Origin: Pseudomonas sp.
GTDB taxonomy: Bacteria > Pseudomonadota > Gammaproteobacteria > Pseudomonadales > Pseudomonadaceae
Direction of reading: 5' to 3'
DNA length: 64,000 nt
NCBI RefSeq assembly: GCF_030683065.1
Contig: NZ_JAUXMX010000004.1
Span: forward strand, 62,001-126,000
In this document: positions 1 to 9,682 of the stretch, one piece after another
Position numbering within the stretch: the stretch's first letter is position 1
Layout of the letters: the number at the start of each line of letters is the position of its first letter
The notes under the pieces: generated by a model
Database searches by the model: none
The model's input: the letters and a program-made list of their open reading frames with translations, nothing else
What the model was told of the DNA's origin: nothing
Translations under genes and position numbers: made by a program

Positions 1-1
1 G

Positions 2-136
2 CAAAAGCTGGGTGATATCGCTCGCCAGCAGCTCAAGAAAAAGTGCGCTGATATATTGCGCAATCTGCGTATCGATGACCGGCAGCGGCCTTGCTGCGGA
101 TGTGGAGCAAACGCCAAGCCGGCTATAAGCCAATAG
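2..136 (+). CDS. C-terminal fragment of an unidentified ORF cut by the window edge
   Basis: An open frame enters from the left edge and stops at TAG 134-136, giving 44 residues. It begins with a basic, amphipathic stretch (KLGDIARQQLKKK) and ends with a small cysteine cluster (CCGCG). I do not recognise the family. The cysteines and lysines could belong to the tail of a DNA-binding or mobile-element protein, but that is a guess. No start is visible, so reality as a gene is uncertain. Confidence 0.25.
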   Translation, partial: QKLGDIARQQLKKKCADILRNLRIDDRQRPCCGCGANAKPAISQ

Positions 137-1371
137 GCTAGCTGGTCCAGCTCAATGGAGTTGCTGGGCACGACAGGCTAATACGCGACTGTGTGCAGGG
201 CAGGAGGACTCGGTAAGCCCGGAGCTATTGTGCGACGCAACACCGCATTGTAGAGCGCGGGTCGCTGATTAGGAGAGTGGAAGACCGATGGCTTGACCCT
301 GCTGAAGATGGGAAAGCCAGAAAGCACTGAGGGGAGCCTGGGCTCCCCTCGAATAGGTGACGTGTGCTTTGTTTTTATTATGTAGCGATCTGTTGTTGTT
401 ATTAGCGATCGGCTTTTTTTCATCAGATCCCCAAGAGGGATCAAGGGCAAACGTATTTTTTTGGTTGCTGGTACTGCCATTGTCACTAGGTGATCCAACC
501 AGGACGGGCTACCTCAGGGTAGTTTTATTGTTCTATAACTGGTTGCCGGTTATGAATCCCGGAACAACACACACTCTCCAAAAAAATCTGTTGGCTACTT
601 CTCTGTGGTGTTTTTTTTGTTTTGCCAGAGTCGAGATGTTTTTCTTCTTGCTGTTCTTATTGTTGTTCTTATTGTTGTTCTACCGTTGATATAGCACAGC
701 CCGTGCCAGTTATTAAATATTGTTATATATCAATGGTTTGTAAAGTTATCGGTTTTTCAGCCGGATAGAAAGTCGGCTGATCTGTTTCCGTATCACTCAG
801 TTACGTTACCCGGCGACGGCCGTCGTAACACCTGATGCCCAGTTGGGCGATGCTCCTCTCGCTGCCGCTCGTCAGATGTGAAAAGGCAGGGGTTGTGAAG
901 GTGCAGTGGCTGAGCGATCCAGCCGTCTGTTGGAACCTGTCGCCATATAGACGTTCTAATTAGTCCTGCAGCAGGACGCTGCCACAAAAAAAGCTGATGG
1001 CTCCCCTCCCCGCCCCTCAACTAAACGCCCGCGCAATGACATGACCTGGCCGGAGACAGGATAAAAGATGTCGTCCGCAGAAATGCAGCGGATTTCAGCA
1101 AACGACAGCATAACGGTGAGGCCCAAGTCAGCGAAGACGCAGCCAAGCCGAGAGCTGAATATGCTGGCGGTCCACTACCCGGATGCCTTGCCATCACCTA
1201 GCGTTGAGCCGTGAACCTGCACTGCCATGATTTCACCGCACTGCCTTGCCCAAGCAGATAAGGGGCAATCCGCAAGCAGTCCATTGAACAATTACAAGCA
1301 CGACGCCGAAGCCGACCTGAAGGTTGCTCCAGACCCTCAGTATCAGGCGAGGCGCTGGGCATAGGACCTTT
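137..1371. other. 1.2 kb region without a recognisable gene
   Basis: Short frames exist on both strands but none has recognisable domains or Pseudomonas-like codon use. What can be seen is a perfect 10-bp inverted repeat at 329-350 (GAGGGGAGCC/GGCTCCCCTC), a T-rich stretch around 360-690 with a small tandem TTGTTCTTATTG-like repeat at about 650-680, and a 7-bp hairpin at 757-780. The composition is patchier than in the flanking genes, as in a decayed insertion or a rearrangement junction. Confidence 0.5.
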
Positions 1372-2508
1372 ATGACTATTGTTTTGTCGGGCGCGATCAT
1401 CACGCTTTTGCTTATCACTTTGTATGTCCTGGTACGCTGGGGTAATGAGCGCTGTCATGGCTCTGAGCCGGTGGGGTTGTTGACCTTCATGGCGATTCTG
1501 TTCACCTCGGGTCTGGACATGGGCCTGATCATCTTTCCGCTGACCGAGTTCCCGGTCTACGCCGAGGATGCGCAATATCAGTTCTCCAACCCATTGGCTG
1601 TCGGGTTCGGCTTCTGGGGCTTTCTAATCTGGGTGTTTTACTTCATCACCACCTTCTACTTTTGCGTGATCGAGCCGCGGGTGAAGTTCTTCGAACTGAA
1701 ACCGGTAAAGATCATCAATAACCTGGTGATCATCTCGACCTGTGCCTTCACGGCCTATCTGTTCCTGGTGAACATCGCCTGGTATGCCCCGGAACTTAGC
1801 GAAGCCTGGGGGTATCTGGTGGTGTTCCTGATTCTGTTGGCGGCGGTCTATTCGAGTACGGATATCAAGTACCTGAAGATCCTCAGCGTCGCTTCGACCT
1901 GGTTGTTCTTCGCCCTGATTGCCGGGATGTGGTGGTGGATGGATGCCGATGCAAGCTACGCCGCCGAGGCCGCTTCTGCGATCGGTACCGGCTACTTCGC
2001 CGAGTTGCATGAATTCATCCTGCCGCTGAGCGATTACCACGCCTTCTACCTGTTTTGGTGGTTCGCCTGGAGCGTGATGATCGGGCAGTTCGTTTCGCGC
2101 TTTGTCGGCGGTTTGAAGACGTATCAATTGCTGCTGGCGTTGCTGATCATCCCTTCTATTCCGTTGGCGATATGGTTCTCCGTCTTGTACTACTACTTTG
2201 CCAACGCCATTGAGATCACCCTGCTCCTGAAGTTGGCGATGGTTACGGTGGGGGTTATCTTCGTGATCAACTCGGTCGATTCTCTGGTGCGTTTGTACAC
2301 CGATAATCTGGGGATCAAGGTCGAGAAGCTGGGGCGGCCGAGGTTCATTCTGCTTAACGTGAGTGTCTTGGCGGCGCTGGTTCTGCTGTTCAAATTCACC
2401 CCGTTCGAGATTCAGTCGGTGGGGCTGGTGGTGATTGGCCTGTATGCGGCTGCCATTACGACCATTGTCTGGCGCCATCGACCGGCGTTGGCGGCGATCA
2501 ATGACTGA
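1372..2508 (+). CDS. BCCT-like multi-pass membrane transporter, short form
   Basis: This 378-residue, very hydrophobic protein has about ten membrane segments. A tryptophan-rich segment around residues 225-245 (FYLFWWFAWSVMIGQFVSR) matches the BCCT (betaine/choline/carnitine) segment containing WWxxWxPFVGxFxAR. It is well short of the roughly 500 residues usual for BCCT carriers, and the N-terminal part is divergent. I chose the ATG at 1372 because the first hydrophobic helix starts directly after it; an in-frame upstream start at 1324 would add 16 polar residues. The substrate cannot be read from the sequence. It stands alone, convergent to the phospholipid genes on its right. Confidence 0.55.
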   Translation: MTIVLSGAIITLLLITLYVLVRWGNERCHGSEPVGLLTFMAILFTSGLDMGLIIFPLTEFPVYAEDAQYQFSNPLAVGFGFWGFLIWVFYFITTFYFCVIEPRVKFFELKPVKIINNLVIISTCAFTAYLFLVNIAWYAPELSEAWGYLVVFLILLAAVYSSTDIKYLKILSVASTWLFFALIAGMWWWMDADASYAAEAASAIGTGYFAELHEFILPLSDYHAFYLFWWFAWSVMIGQFVSRFVGGLKTYQLLLALLIIPSIPLAIWFSVLYYYFANAIEITLLLKLAMVTVGVIFVINSVDSLVRLYTDNLGIKVEKLGRPRFILLNVSVLAALVLLFKFTPFEIQSVGLVVIGLYAAAITTIVWRHRPALAAIND

Positions 2509-2579
2509 AGCGCTGGCTGAATTTGCGGTAAGGCAAATCCAGCTTCGCTGCAGTCGAATAGACGACCATGGATAAATCG

Positions 2580-3521
2580 CTAGGCCAGCGGCACCCACCA
2601 GTAGCGCACGAAGTGGAAGAAGATCGGCGCGGCGAAACATACCGAGTCCAGGCGGTCGAGCATGCCGCCGTGGCCTTCGATCATATGGCCCCAGTCCTTC
2701 ACCCCGCGGTCGCGTTTGATCGCCGACATTACCAGGCCGCCGGCAAAGCCCAGCAGGTTGACGGTCAGGGCCATCAAGGCGGCCTGCCAGAAGTTGAACG
2801 GGGTGATCCAGCACAGCAGCGCGCCGATCAGGCAGGACAGGCTAACGCCGCCGATAAAGCCTTCGACAGTTTTCGACGGTGACAGACGCGGCGCGATCTT
2901 GTGCTTGCCGAACAACTTGCCGCAGACGTACTGCAGCACATCGGACAGCTGCACCACGATGATCAGCCAGGCGATCAGCAGCAGGTTGCGCCCTTCATAG
3001 CCGGGGATGTCCAGGGTCAGCAGCGCGGGCACCGAGGAGATGCAGTACACCGCGATCATCAGGCCCCACTGCACCTTTGACGCGCGTTCGAGAAAGCGCG
3101 TGGTGTCGCCGCCCAGGGACGCCAGGATCGGCAGCAGCAGGAACAGGTACACCGGGATAAAGATGGCGAACAGGCCGTACCAGTCGAAGGCGATCAGCAG
3201 GTACTGCATGGGCAGCGCGAAGTAGAAGGCTGCGACCAGCGCCGGGTAGTCGCTGCGCCGCGTGGGCGTCAGGGTCATGAACTCGCGCAGGGCGTAGAAC
3301 GAGACGAAGTAGAACAGCAGGATCACGCCCAGGTTGCCGAACAGAAAGGCGATGCCGATCACCAGCACCATGACCCACCAGGCATTGATCCGCGCATTGA
3401 GGTTATCGATTACCGGATTGGGGCTGTCGCCACTGCGCCGCTTGAGGAAATAGCCAATGGCCGAGGCGAGCAATAACAGCGCGCCGATACCGGCGAACAG
3501 CAGCAGGGTGTTGTTATCCAT
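2580..3521 (-). CDS. CdsA-family phosphatidate cytidylyltransferase (YnbB-like)
   Basis: This 313-residue integral membrane protein carries the CdsA signature near its C-terminus: SAIKRDRGVKDWG followed by HGGMLDRLD. CdsA enzymes make CDP-diacylglycerol from phosphatidate and CTP in the inner membrane. It is the last gene of a tight leftward trio (CDP-alcohol transferase, acyltransferase, cytidylyltransferase) with almost no spacing to the acyltransferase. That arrangement resembles the E. coli ynbA/ynbB accessory locus more than the housekeeping cdsA beside uppS. The family call is firm; an accessory rather than essential role is inferred from the context. Confidence 0.85.
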   Translation of the reverse strand: MDNNTLLLFAGIGALLLLASAIGYFLKRRSGDSPNPVIDNLNARINAWWVMVLVIGIAFLFGNLGVILLFYFVSFYALREFMTLTPTRRSDYPALVAAFYFALPMQYLLIAFDWYGLFAIFIPVYLFLLLPILASLGGDTTRFLERASKVQWGLMIAVYCISSVPALLTLDIPGYEGRNLLLIAWLIIVVQLSDVLQYVCGKLFGKHKIAPRLSPSKTVEGFIGGVSLSCLIGALLCWITPFNFWQAALMALTVNLLGFAGGLVMSAIKRDRGVKDWGHMIEGHGGMLDRLDSVCFAAPIFFHFVRYWWVPLA

Positions 3522-3522
3522 C

Positions 3523-4143
3523 TCAAGCCTCCTCAGGAGCTAGGGCCAATAAGGCGTTACGGGCGCGTTCGAGGAACGCCTGCTTGCTTTCATCCTGCAG
3601 ATGTTCCAGCGGCGTGCCGAAACTCAGGGTGCACAGCAGCGGCAACGGCAGGGCCCTGCCCTTGGGCATGACCCGATTGAGATTGGCGATCCACACCGGC
3701 ACCAGTTCGATGTCAGGACGCAGCCGGGTCAAGTGGTACAGGCCGCTTTTGAACGGCAGCAGGCCGTCCTCCAGATTGCGTGTGCCTTCTGGGAAGAGGA
3801 TCAATGAGTCGCCTTGATCCAGAGCATCGAGCATCGGCTGCAATGGGTTGGCTTCCGGCGTCGCGCGCTCGCGGTCGATCAGTACGCCGTTGAATACTTT
3901 GTTGATGAGGTAGCGGCGCAGGCCGTCGCGTTGCCAGTAATCGGCCCCGGCCACCGGTCGGGTGCGGCGGCGCAGTTCATCCGGTAGCGAGGCCCAGAGC
4001 AATACGAAATCGCCGTGGCTGCTGTGGTTGGCGTAATACAGCCGCTGCACGGGCTGTGGCGTGCAACCCAGCCACAGTGCGCGGGCACCGGTGAGCAGGC
4101 GTGCAGCCGAGGTGATGACGAACGCGGTGAGGGACGCGAGCAT
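3523..4143 (-). CDS. PlsC-like 1-acylglycerol-3-phosphate acyltransferase family protein
   Basis: This 206-residue protein has the two hallmark acyltransferase motifs: NHSSHGD (HX4D, catalytic His/Asp) at about residues 39-45 and FPEGTR at about 117-122. An N-terminal hydrophobic stretch probably anchors it to the inner membrane. It lies between the CDP-alcohol transferase and the CdsA-like gene, one base from the latter, so the three are probably co-transcribed and work on the same lipid. The acceptor could be lysophosphatidate or another lysolipid; the sequence does not decide. Confidence 0.8.
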   Translation of the reverse strand: MLASLTAFVITSAARLLTGARALWLGCTPQPVQRLYYANHSSHGDFVLLWASLPDELRRRTRPVAGADYWQRDGLRRYLINKVFNGVLIDRERATPEANPLQPMLDALDQGDSLILFPEGTRNLEDGLLPFKSGLYHLTRLRPDIELVPVWIANLNRVMPKGRALPLPLLCTLSFGTPLEHLQDESKQAFLERARNALLALAPEEA

Positions 4144-4261
4144 GGACGACTCCTTATCCAGTGATTGAAAGCCGGGAATGATTGATTCGTTCGCCTGGTT
4201 GGCCGCGTGCAGACGAGGGCATTGGACAGGGCAGCTCTACGCCGACACTATCGAGACATCC

Positions 4262-4885
4262 TTATTGCGAAGCAGTTGGCCGTGCCGCTTCCCCCAGGCC
4301 CTGGCGTACGCGGTTATAGAGGGTGTAGAGCAACAGCGCGAGAATCACCGCGAGCAGGCCATTGAGCCAGGCAGCGGGCAGCAATCCGCTGGCCACGCCG
4401 GCTCCCAGTACACCGAAACAGAAGGCGCGGTCGCTCTTGCCCATGGGGCCGTCATAGCGGCGCGAGGCGCCGACCATGGGCCCGAGCACGCCGGCGTATT
4501 CGCTGGTCAGGGCCAGCAGCACGACCAGCACGACCAGCAGCGGCGACACTCCGGGGAGCAAGGCGAAGGGCAGATACAGCGCGCTGTCGGCGATCAGGTC
4601 GCTGAGTTCATTGAGGTAGGCACCGAGCCGCGACTGTTGGCCGAACTCGCGGGCGAGCATGCCGTCGACGGCATTCAGCGCCATGCGCAGCAGCATCCAC
4701 AGTGGGATCAGGGCGAACAACCAGGTGTGCTGATGCAAGGCCAGCAGCAGGCTGCCAAGCAGCACGGAGACCACGGCGGCGAACAGGGTGACCTGATTGG
4801 CCGTCACGCCTTTGTCGTAAAGGTGCTTTACGCCCGGGCGCAGCAGGTTCTGGAAAGCGGGCTTGAGCTGATAGATGGACAGCAT
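4262..4885 (-). CDS. CDP-alcohol phosphatidyltransferase, YnbA-like
   Basis: This 207-residue membrane protein joins CDP-diacylglycerol to an alcohol headgroup. The family motif D-x2-DG-x2-AR-x8-G-x3-D-x3-D appears as N-A-V-DG-M-L-AR, then G-A-Y-L-N and a final D. The first and third aspartates are thus asparagines. As I remember it, E. coli YnbA has the same pattern (NALDGMLARE, LGAILNE), so this looks like a subfamily trait rather than damage. It is the first gene of the leftward lipid operon. The headgroup is unknown, and the Asn substitutions suggest unusual metal or substrate handling. Confidence 0.8.
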   Translation of the reverse strand: MLSIYQLKPAFQNLLRPGVKHLYDKGVTANQVTLFAAVVSVLLGSLLLALHQHTWLFALIPLWMLLRMALNAVDGMLAREFGQQSRLGAYLNELSDLIADSALYLPFALLPGVSPLLVVLVVLLALTSEYAGVLGPMVGASRRYDGPMGKSDRAFCFGVLGAGVASGLLPAAWLNGLLAVILALLLYTLYNRVRQGLGEAARPTASQ

Positions 4886-5156
4886 GGAGTTGAATTCCCT
4901 TTCAATGCAGTTGCCTGTCCAAACAGCTTAGCCGTTTTGCCTATTCAGCTGTCGTTCAAAACTGTGCGCCAGTGCCCGATTATCCAGACGGGTGAAAACT
5001 TATGCCCAGATACCAAGCATTCAAGGCTCTTTTTAAAGTGTTTAATAATCAGCTAGTTATATCGAATAATGAGATTTTTTCGATATTTTACGCACAGCTT
5101 ATCCACAATTTATGCCGATCAGTACAGATTGCCCATCATGCCGAATACAAGCGCTG

Positions 5157-5930
5157 CTAGATGCTTTTGCTGACGTCGCAGGCAGCACTTTCAGCAGCCA
5201 GCGCGCCGATATCGCGCTGTGCCTGGCTGACCCAGGCGAAAGCGCGCTCATTCAACTCGGCAATTGCCCGTGGGCCTGTGCCTTCGGCGTGCATGGCCGG
5301 GCCTATCACCACCTGAATGGTGCCGGGGATTTTGCCCCAGCCCTCTTTGGGCCAGAACTCGCCGGCGTTATGGGCGATGGGCAACACCGGCAGGTTGGCG
5401 TTGACCGCCAGCGAAGCGCCGCCACGGGAGAATTTGCCGATCTGGCCGGTGGCGATCCGCGTGCCTTCCGGGAAGATCAATACCCAGGCGCCCTGCTCCA
5501 GGCGCTCGTGGCCCTGCTTGGCCAGTTGCTTGAGCGCCGCTTTGGGGTTACTGCGGTCGATGGCGATGGGTTTGAGCATGGCCATCGACCAGCCAAAGAA
5601 CGGCACATAAAGCAGTTCGCGCTTGATCACCTGGCTCAGTGGTTCGAACAGCGCCGAGAGGAAGAAGGTCTCCCAGGTGCTCTGGTGCTTGGCGAGAATC
5701 ACGCACGGCCGTTGCGGGATGTTCTCCAGGCCTTTGACTTCATAGCGGATGCCCATCACCACCTTGGCCAGCCAGACGGCACAGCTGCACCAGGCCTGGT
5801 TGACGAAACGGTAGCGCGCCCGAAACGGCAGGAAGGGCGCGACGAATACGCTGAGGATGCACCACAAACACGCGCTGACAGACAGCAACAGGTAGAAGAG
5901 GAAGGTTCTGAGGGTCTGCAGTGTCGACAT
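5157..5930 (-). CDS. plsC: 1-acyl-sn-glycerol-3-phosphate acyltransferase
   Basis: This 257-residue inner-membrane enzyme acylates lysophosphatidate to phosphatidate. An N-terminal hydrophobic helix is followed by KHQSTWE, an HX4E version of the usual HX4D motif that I associate with the Pseudomonas orthologue, and by FPEGTR. It sits directly downstream of gmhB and shares the order plsC-gmhB-glyS-glyQ with P. aeruginosa PA0005-PA0009. In that genome gyrB lies on the other side of plsC. Here the ynbA-like operon is found instead, so synteny breaks at this point. Confidence 0.9.
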   Translation of the reverse strand: MSTLQTLRTFLFYLLLSVSACLWCILSVFVAPFLPFRARYRFVNQAWCSCAVWLAKVVMGIRYEVKGLENIPQRPCVILAKHQSTWETFFLSALFEPLSQVIKRELLYVPFFGWSMAMLKPIAIDRSNPKAALKQLAKQGHERLEQGAWVLIFPEGTRIATGQIGKFSRGGASLAVNANLPVLPIAHNAGEFWPKEGWGKIPGTIQVVIGPAMHAEGTGPRAIAELNERAFAWVSQAQRDIGALAAESAACDVSKSI

Positions 5931-5956
5931 GGGAGCGTTTACCGTCCGGCTTTATT

Positions 5957-6487
5957 TCAGTGAATTAGTTGGCTGGCGACCGCCGCCAGATCATCGAATA
6001 CCAGGGTGCCCGCAGGCAATGGCTTGGCCAGGGTCAGCAGGCCCTTGCCGGTCTTGACCAATACCGGCTGACAACCGACGGCCAGCGCGGCGTTAAGGTC
6101 ACCGCTGCTGTCACCGACAAACCACACGCCGGCCAGGCTGACCCCGTAATGCGCCGCGATTTGCAGGAGCATACCGGGCTTTGGCTTGCGGCAGTCGCAG
6201 CCGTCATCCGGGCCATGTGGGCAATGCACGATCAGTCCCAGTTCGCCGCCCTGCTCGGCGACCAGCTGGTGCAGGCGCGCGTGCATGGCGTCGAGCGCCG
6301 TCTGGTCGTAATAGCCGCGCGCTAAGCCTGACTGGTTGGTGGCCACTGCGACCGTCCAGCCGGCCCTGGACAAGCGCGCGATGGCCTCGACTGCACCGGG
6401 CAGCGGAATCCACTCATCGAGGGTTTTGATATAGGCGTCGGAGTCGTAATTGATTACACCGTCGCGGTCGAGAATCAGCAATTTCAT
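5957..6487 (-). CDS. gmhB: D-glycero-beta-D-manno-heptose-1,7-bisphosphate 7-phosphatase
   Basis: This 176-residue HAD phosphatase opens with LDRDGVIN (nucleophile and acid/base aspartates), has TNQSG as motif 2, and carries the zinc-loop cysteines of the GmhB branch (CPHGPDDGCDCRKPKPG). It removes the 7-phosphate during ADP-heptose synthesis for the LPS core. The ATG at 6487 fits the family N-terminus (MKLLILDRDG); a longer frame to 6559 adds 24 residues with no family similarity. HisB-type histidinol phosphatase is the close alternative, but the zinc loop and the position beside glyS favour GmhB. Confidence 0.88.
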   Translation of the reverse strand: MKLLILDRDGVINYDSDAYIKTLDEWIPLPGAVEAIARLSRAGWTVAVATNQSGLARGYYDQTALDAMHARLHQLVAEQGGELGLIVHCPHGPDDGCDCRKPKPGMLLQIAAHYGVSLAGVWFVGDSSGDLNAALAVGCQPVLVKTGKGLLTLAKPLPAGTLVFDDLAAVASQLIH

Positions 6488-6600
6488 GGGGCGTCCGTGC
6501 CGGGTTGCGGTGTTGGCCGCAACCCGGCGAAGGGTGATGGTGGGTATCGCCGCGCTCAAACTGCGCGGCTCGACTCATCCTTCGATCAGGCAGGCAAGCG

Positions 6601-8655
6601 TCAGCTCAGCACCGAGATATCGGCCACGCCAAGGAACAGGCCACGCAACTTCGCCAGCAGGGCATAGCGGTTGGCCCGCACTGCCGGGTCTTCGGCGTTG
6701 ACCAGCACCGACTCGAAGAAGGCGTCGACCGGTTCGCGCAGGCTGGCCAGTTGCGCCAGGGCGGCGCTGTACTGCCGCGCTGCAGCCAGTGGCTGGACGG
6801 CCTGTTCGGCCTGCTGGATGGCGGCGTTGAGGGTGAACTCGCTCGGCGTATCGAAGTGGTGGGCCTGGATGCTTGCGGCGACCTGACCCTCGGCCTTGCC
6901 CAGCAGATTGGACACGCGCTTGTTGGCGGCAGCCAGGGCTGCCGCCTCAGGCAGTTTGCGGAAGGCCTGCACAGCCTGCACGCGCTGGTCGAAGTCCAGC
7001 GGTGAGACCGGATTGACCGCGCGCACAGCCTGATACACGGCGACCTCGACACCTTCGTCTTCATAACGCGCACGCAGGCGATCGAAGATGAAGTCCTGCA
7101 CCTGGGACGCCAGATCGCCGGCTTTGACTTTGCCATCGAACTGCTCGATGGCAAAGGCGACGGTGGCCACCAGATCCAGATCCAACTGTTTCTCGATCAG
7201 AATACGCAGCACACCGAGGGCTGCACGACGCAGGGCGTAGGGGTCCTTGCTGCCGGTGGGCAACATACCGATGCCGAAGATGCCGACCAGGGTGTCGAGC
7301 TTGTCGGCCAGGGCCACGGATGCACCGGTCAGGGTGCTCGGCAGCTCGGCGCCGGCACCACGCGGCATGTAATGCTCGTTGAGCGCCAGGGCGACGTCTT
7401 GCGCTTCGCCGTCATGCTTGGCGTAGTAGTAACCGGCGATGCCCTGCATTTCCGGGAACTCGCCGACCATCTCGCTGGCCAGGTCGCACTTGCACAGCAG
7501 GCCGGCACGCGCGGCACGCGCAGCGTCGCCGCCGATGCGCTGGGCGATGAAACCAGCCAGGGCCGAGACTCGCTTGGCTTTGTCAAAGACCGAGCCGAGC
7601 TGGGCCTGAAACACCACGTTGGCCAGGCGCTGGTTGAGGGTCTCGAGCTTGTGCTTCTGGTCCTGCTTGAAGAAGAACTCGGCGTCGGTCAGGCGCGGAC
7701 GCACCACCTTTTCGTTGCCGGAGATGATCTGCTGTGGATCTTTGCTCTCGATGTTGGCCACAGTAATGAAGCGCGGCAGCAGCTTGCCGTTGGCATCGAG
7801 CAGGCAGAAGTACTTCTGGTTGTCCTGCATGGTGATGATCAGCGCTTCCTGCGGCACCTCGAGGAAGCGCTCCTCGAAGGAGCAGACCAGCGGCACCGGC
7901 CATTCGACCAGGGCACTGACTTCATCCAGCAGCGCGGGCGGCACTATCGCCGTGCCCTGCTGTTCGCTGGCCAATTGTGCGATGCGCGTGGCGATCTGCG
8001 CACGCCGCTCGGCGAAATCGGCAATCACATAGGCGCTGCGCAGGTCTTCGGCGTAGTTGGCCGGCGCCGAGATGCGCACCTCGTGGTTGGCGTGGAAGCG
8101 GTGACCGCGCGATACCCGACCGGATGTCTGGGCGAGGATTTCGCAGTCGATCACGTTGTCACCGAACAGCATCACCAGCCACTGGCTCGGACGGACGAAT
8201 TCGGTCTTGCGCGCGCCCCAGCGCATGCGCTTGGGGATCGGCAGCTCGTTCAGCGAGGTTTCGACGATGCCGGGCAGCAGGCCGACAGCGGCCTGGCCGG
8301 GGATGCGCTGGCTGAATTTCAGTTTGGGCCCGCTCTGGTCGATCTCGGCCAGATCGACGCCACATTTCTTGGCGAAGCCCAGCGCCGCCTGGGTCGGATT
8401 GCCTTCCTTGTCGAAGGCTGCCTGCACGGGCGGGCCATCGAGGTTCTGGATGCGATCGGCTTGCTGTTCTTCAAGCTGCTCGACCAGCACCGCGAGACGC
8501 CGTGGCGCGGCGTAGTAGCGCACCTGGCCATAGCTCAGGCCGGCGGCCTTCAGGCCTTTTTCGATGCCGGCGAGAAAGGCCTGGCCCAGGGTGTTCAAGG
8601 ATTTCGGCGGCAGCTCTTCGGTGCCCAGTTCTACCAGAAAGTCGTGCGCACTCAT
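6601..8655 (-). CDS. glyS: Glycine--tRNA ligase beta subunit
   Basis: This 684-residue protein is the normal length for bacterial GlyS. It starts with the typical [14 protein letters not shown] and ends in a DALR-like anticodon-binding domain. With GlyQ it forms the alpha2beta2 glycyl-tRNA synthetase; the beta subunit binds the tRNA. Its ATG overlaps the glyQ stop as ATGA (8652-8655), so translation is probably coupled to glyQ. That matters here because glyQ carries a premature stop about 520 bases upstream. Confidence 0.97.
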   Translation of the reverse strand: MSAHDFLVELGTEELPPKSLNTLGQAFLAGIEKGLKAAGLSYGQVRYYAAPRRLAVLVEQLEEQQADRIQNLDGPPVQAAFDKEGNPTQAALGFAKKCGVDLAEIDQSGPKLKFSQRIPGQAAVGLLPGIVETSLNELPIPKRMRWGARKTEFVRPSQWLVMLFGDNVIDCEILAQTSGRVSRGHRFHANHEVRISAPANYAEDLRSAYVIADFAERRAQIATRIAQLASEQQGTAIVPPALLDEVSALVEWPVPLVCSFEERFLEVPQEALIITMQDNQKYFCLLDANGKLLPRFITVANIESKDPQQIISGNEKVVRPRLTDAEFFFKQDQKHKLETLNQRLANVVFQAQLGSVFDKAKRVSALAGFIAQRIGGDAARAARAGLLCKCDLASEMVGEFPEMQGIAGYYYAKHDGEAQDVALALNEHYMPRGAGAELPSTLTGASVALADKLDTLVGIFGIGMLPTGSKDPYALRRAALGVLRILIEKQLDLDLVATVAFAIEQFDGKVKAGDLASQVQDFIFDRLRARYEDEGVEVAVYQAVRAVNPVSPLDFDQRVQAVQAFRKLPEAAALAAANKRVSNLLGKAEGQVAASIQAHHFDTPSEFTLNAAIQQAEQAVQPLAAARQYSAALAQLASLREPVDAFFESVLVNAEDPAVRANRYALLAKLRGLFLGVADISVLS

Positions 8656-9599
8656 TCTGCTGCCTCCAGCTTAGCCAATACTTCATCACGCAGGTCCGGG
8701 GCGGCGAGCGGGAAGCCGAGTTTGCGTCGTGCTTGCAGGTAGCTCTGCGCCACGGCGCGGGCCAGGGCACGTACGCGCAGGATGTATTGCTGGCGTGCGG
8801 TGACCGAAATGGCGCGGCGGGCATCCAGCAGGTTGAAGGTGTGCGAGGCTTTGAGCACCATCTCGTAGGTCGGCAGCGGCAGTTCCAGCTCGATCAGGCG
8901 ATTGGCTTCCGACTCATAGAAGTCGAACAGCTCGAACAGCTTCTCGACATTGGCGTGTTCGAAGTTGTAGGTCGATTGCTCCACCTCGTTCTGGTGGAAC
9001 ACATCGCCATAGGTGACCTTGCCAAACTTGCCGTCGGTCCACACCAGGTCGTACACCGAGTCGACGCCCTGAATGTACATGGCCAGGCGCTCAAGACCGT
9101 AGGTGATCTCGCCGGTCACCGGGTAGCACTCGATGCCACCGACTTGCTGGAAGTAGGTGAACTGGGTGACTTACATGCCGTTCAGCCAGATTTCCAAGCC
9201 CAGACCCCAAGCGCCGAGGGTCGGCGATTCCCAGTTGTCTTCGACGAAGCGGATGTCATGCACCAGCGGATCGATGCCGATGGCCTGCAGCGAGCCTAAG
9301 TACAGCTCCTGAAAGTTTTCCGGGTTGGGTTTGAGCACCACCTGGAACTGGTAGTAATGCTGCAGGCGGTTGGGGTTCTCGCCATAGCGGCCGTCGGTGG
9401 GGCGACGGGAGGGCTGCACGTAGGCAGCGTTCCAGGTCTCCGGGCCGATGGCGCGCAGGAAAGTGGCAGTGTGGAAGGTGCCGGCGCCCACTTCCATATC
9501 GTAAGGCTGCATCACCACACAACCTTGCTCGGCCCAGTATTGTTGCAGGGTGAGGATCAAGTCTTGGAAGGTGCGCACGGCAGGCGTAGTCTGGCTCAC
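8652..9599 (-). pseudogene. glyQ: Glycine--tRNA ligase alpha subunit, interrupted by an in-frame TAA
   Basis: The full frame from a GTG start at 9599 would encode 315 residues, the normal GlyQ length, and begins [11 protein letters not shown] as in other pseudomonads. At 9171-9173 the codon for the invariant Glu of WLNGMEVTQF is TAA, a single G-to-T change from GAA. Six codons earlier in the coding direction the usual Trp of GLGWE is Leu (TTG), another G-to-T change. Everything downstream stays in frame and intact ([20 protein letters not shown]). GlyQ holds the catalytic core and is essential, so the options are a sequence error, readthrough by a suppressor tRNA, or a second glycyl-tRNA synthetase elsewhere. 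Confidence 0.93.
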
Positions 9600-9682
9600 G
9601 GAAAATTCACCTGTTGGGGCTGCGACAGAAAGGGCGGCAGTATACCCCAATCCATGCGGCCTCCACCGCCCAGGAAGGCCCT

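Noticed and set aside
357-689. 110-codon Leu/Phe-rich frame that looks like a membrane protein
   Set aside because: The hydrophobicity comes from T-rich simple sequence; there is no ribosome site or family resemblance.
4178-5056. 292-codon open frame on the plus strand across the CDP-alcohol transferase gene
   Set aside because: It is antisense to a gene with clear family motifs and its Gln/His-rich translation is typical of GC-rich shadow frames.
5099-5107. Perfect DnaA-box TTATCCACA upstream of plsC's 3' end
   Set aside because: It is a single box (another lies at 47212-47220) without a cluster, AT-rich unwinding element or dnaA/dnaN nearby, so no origin is called.
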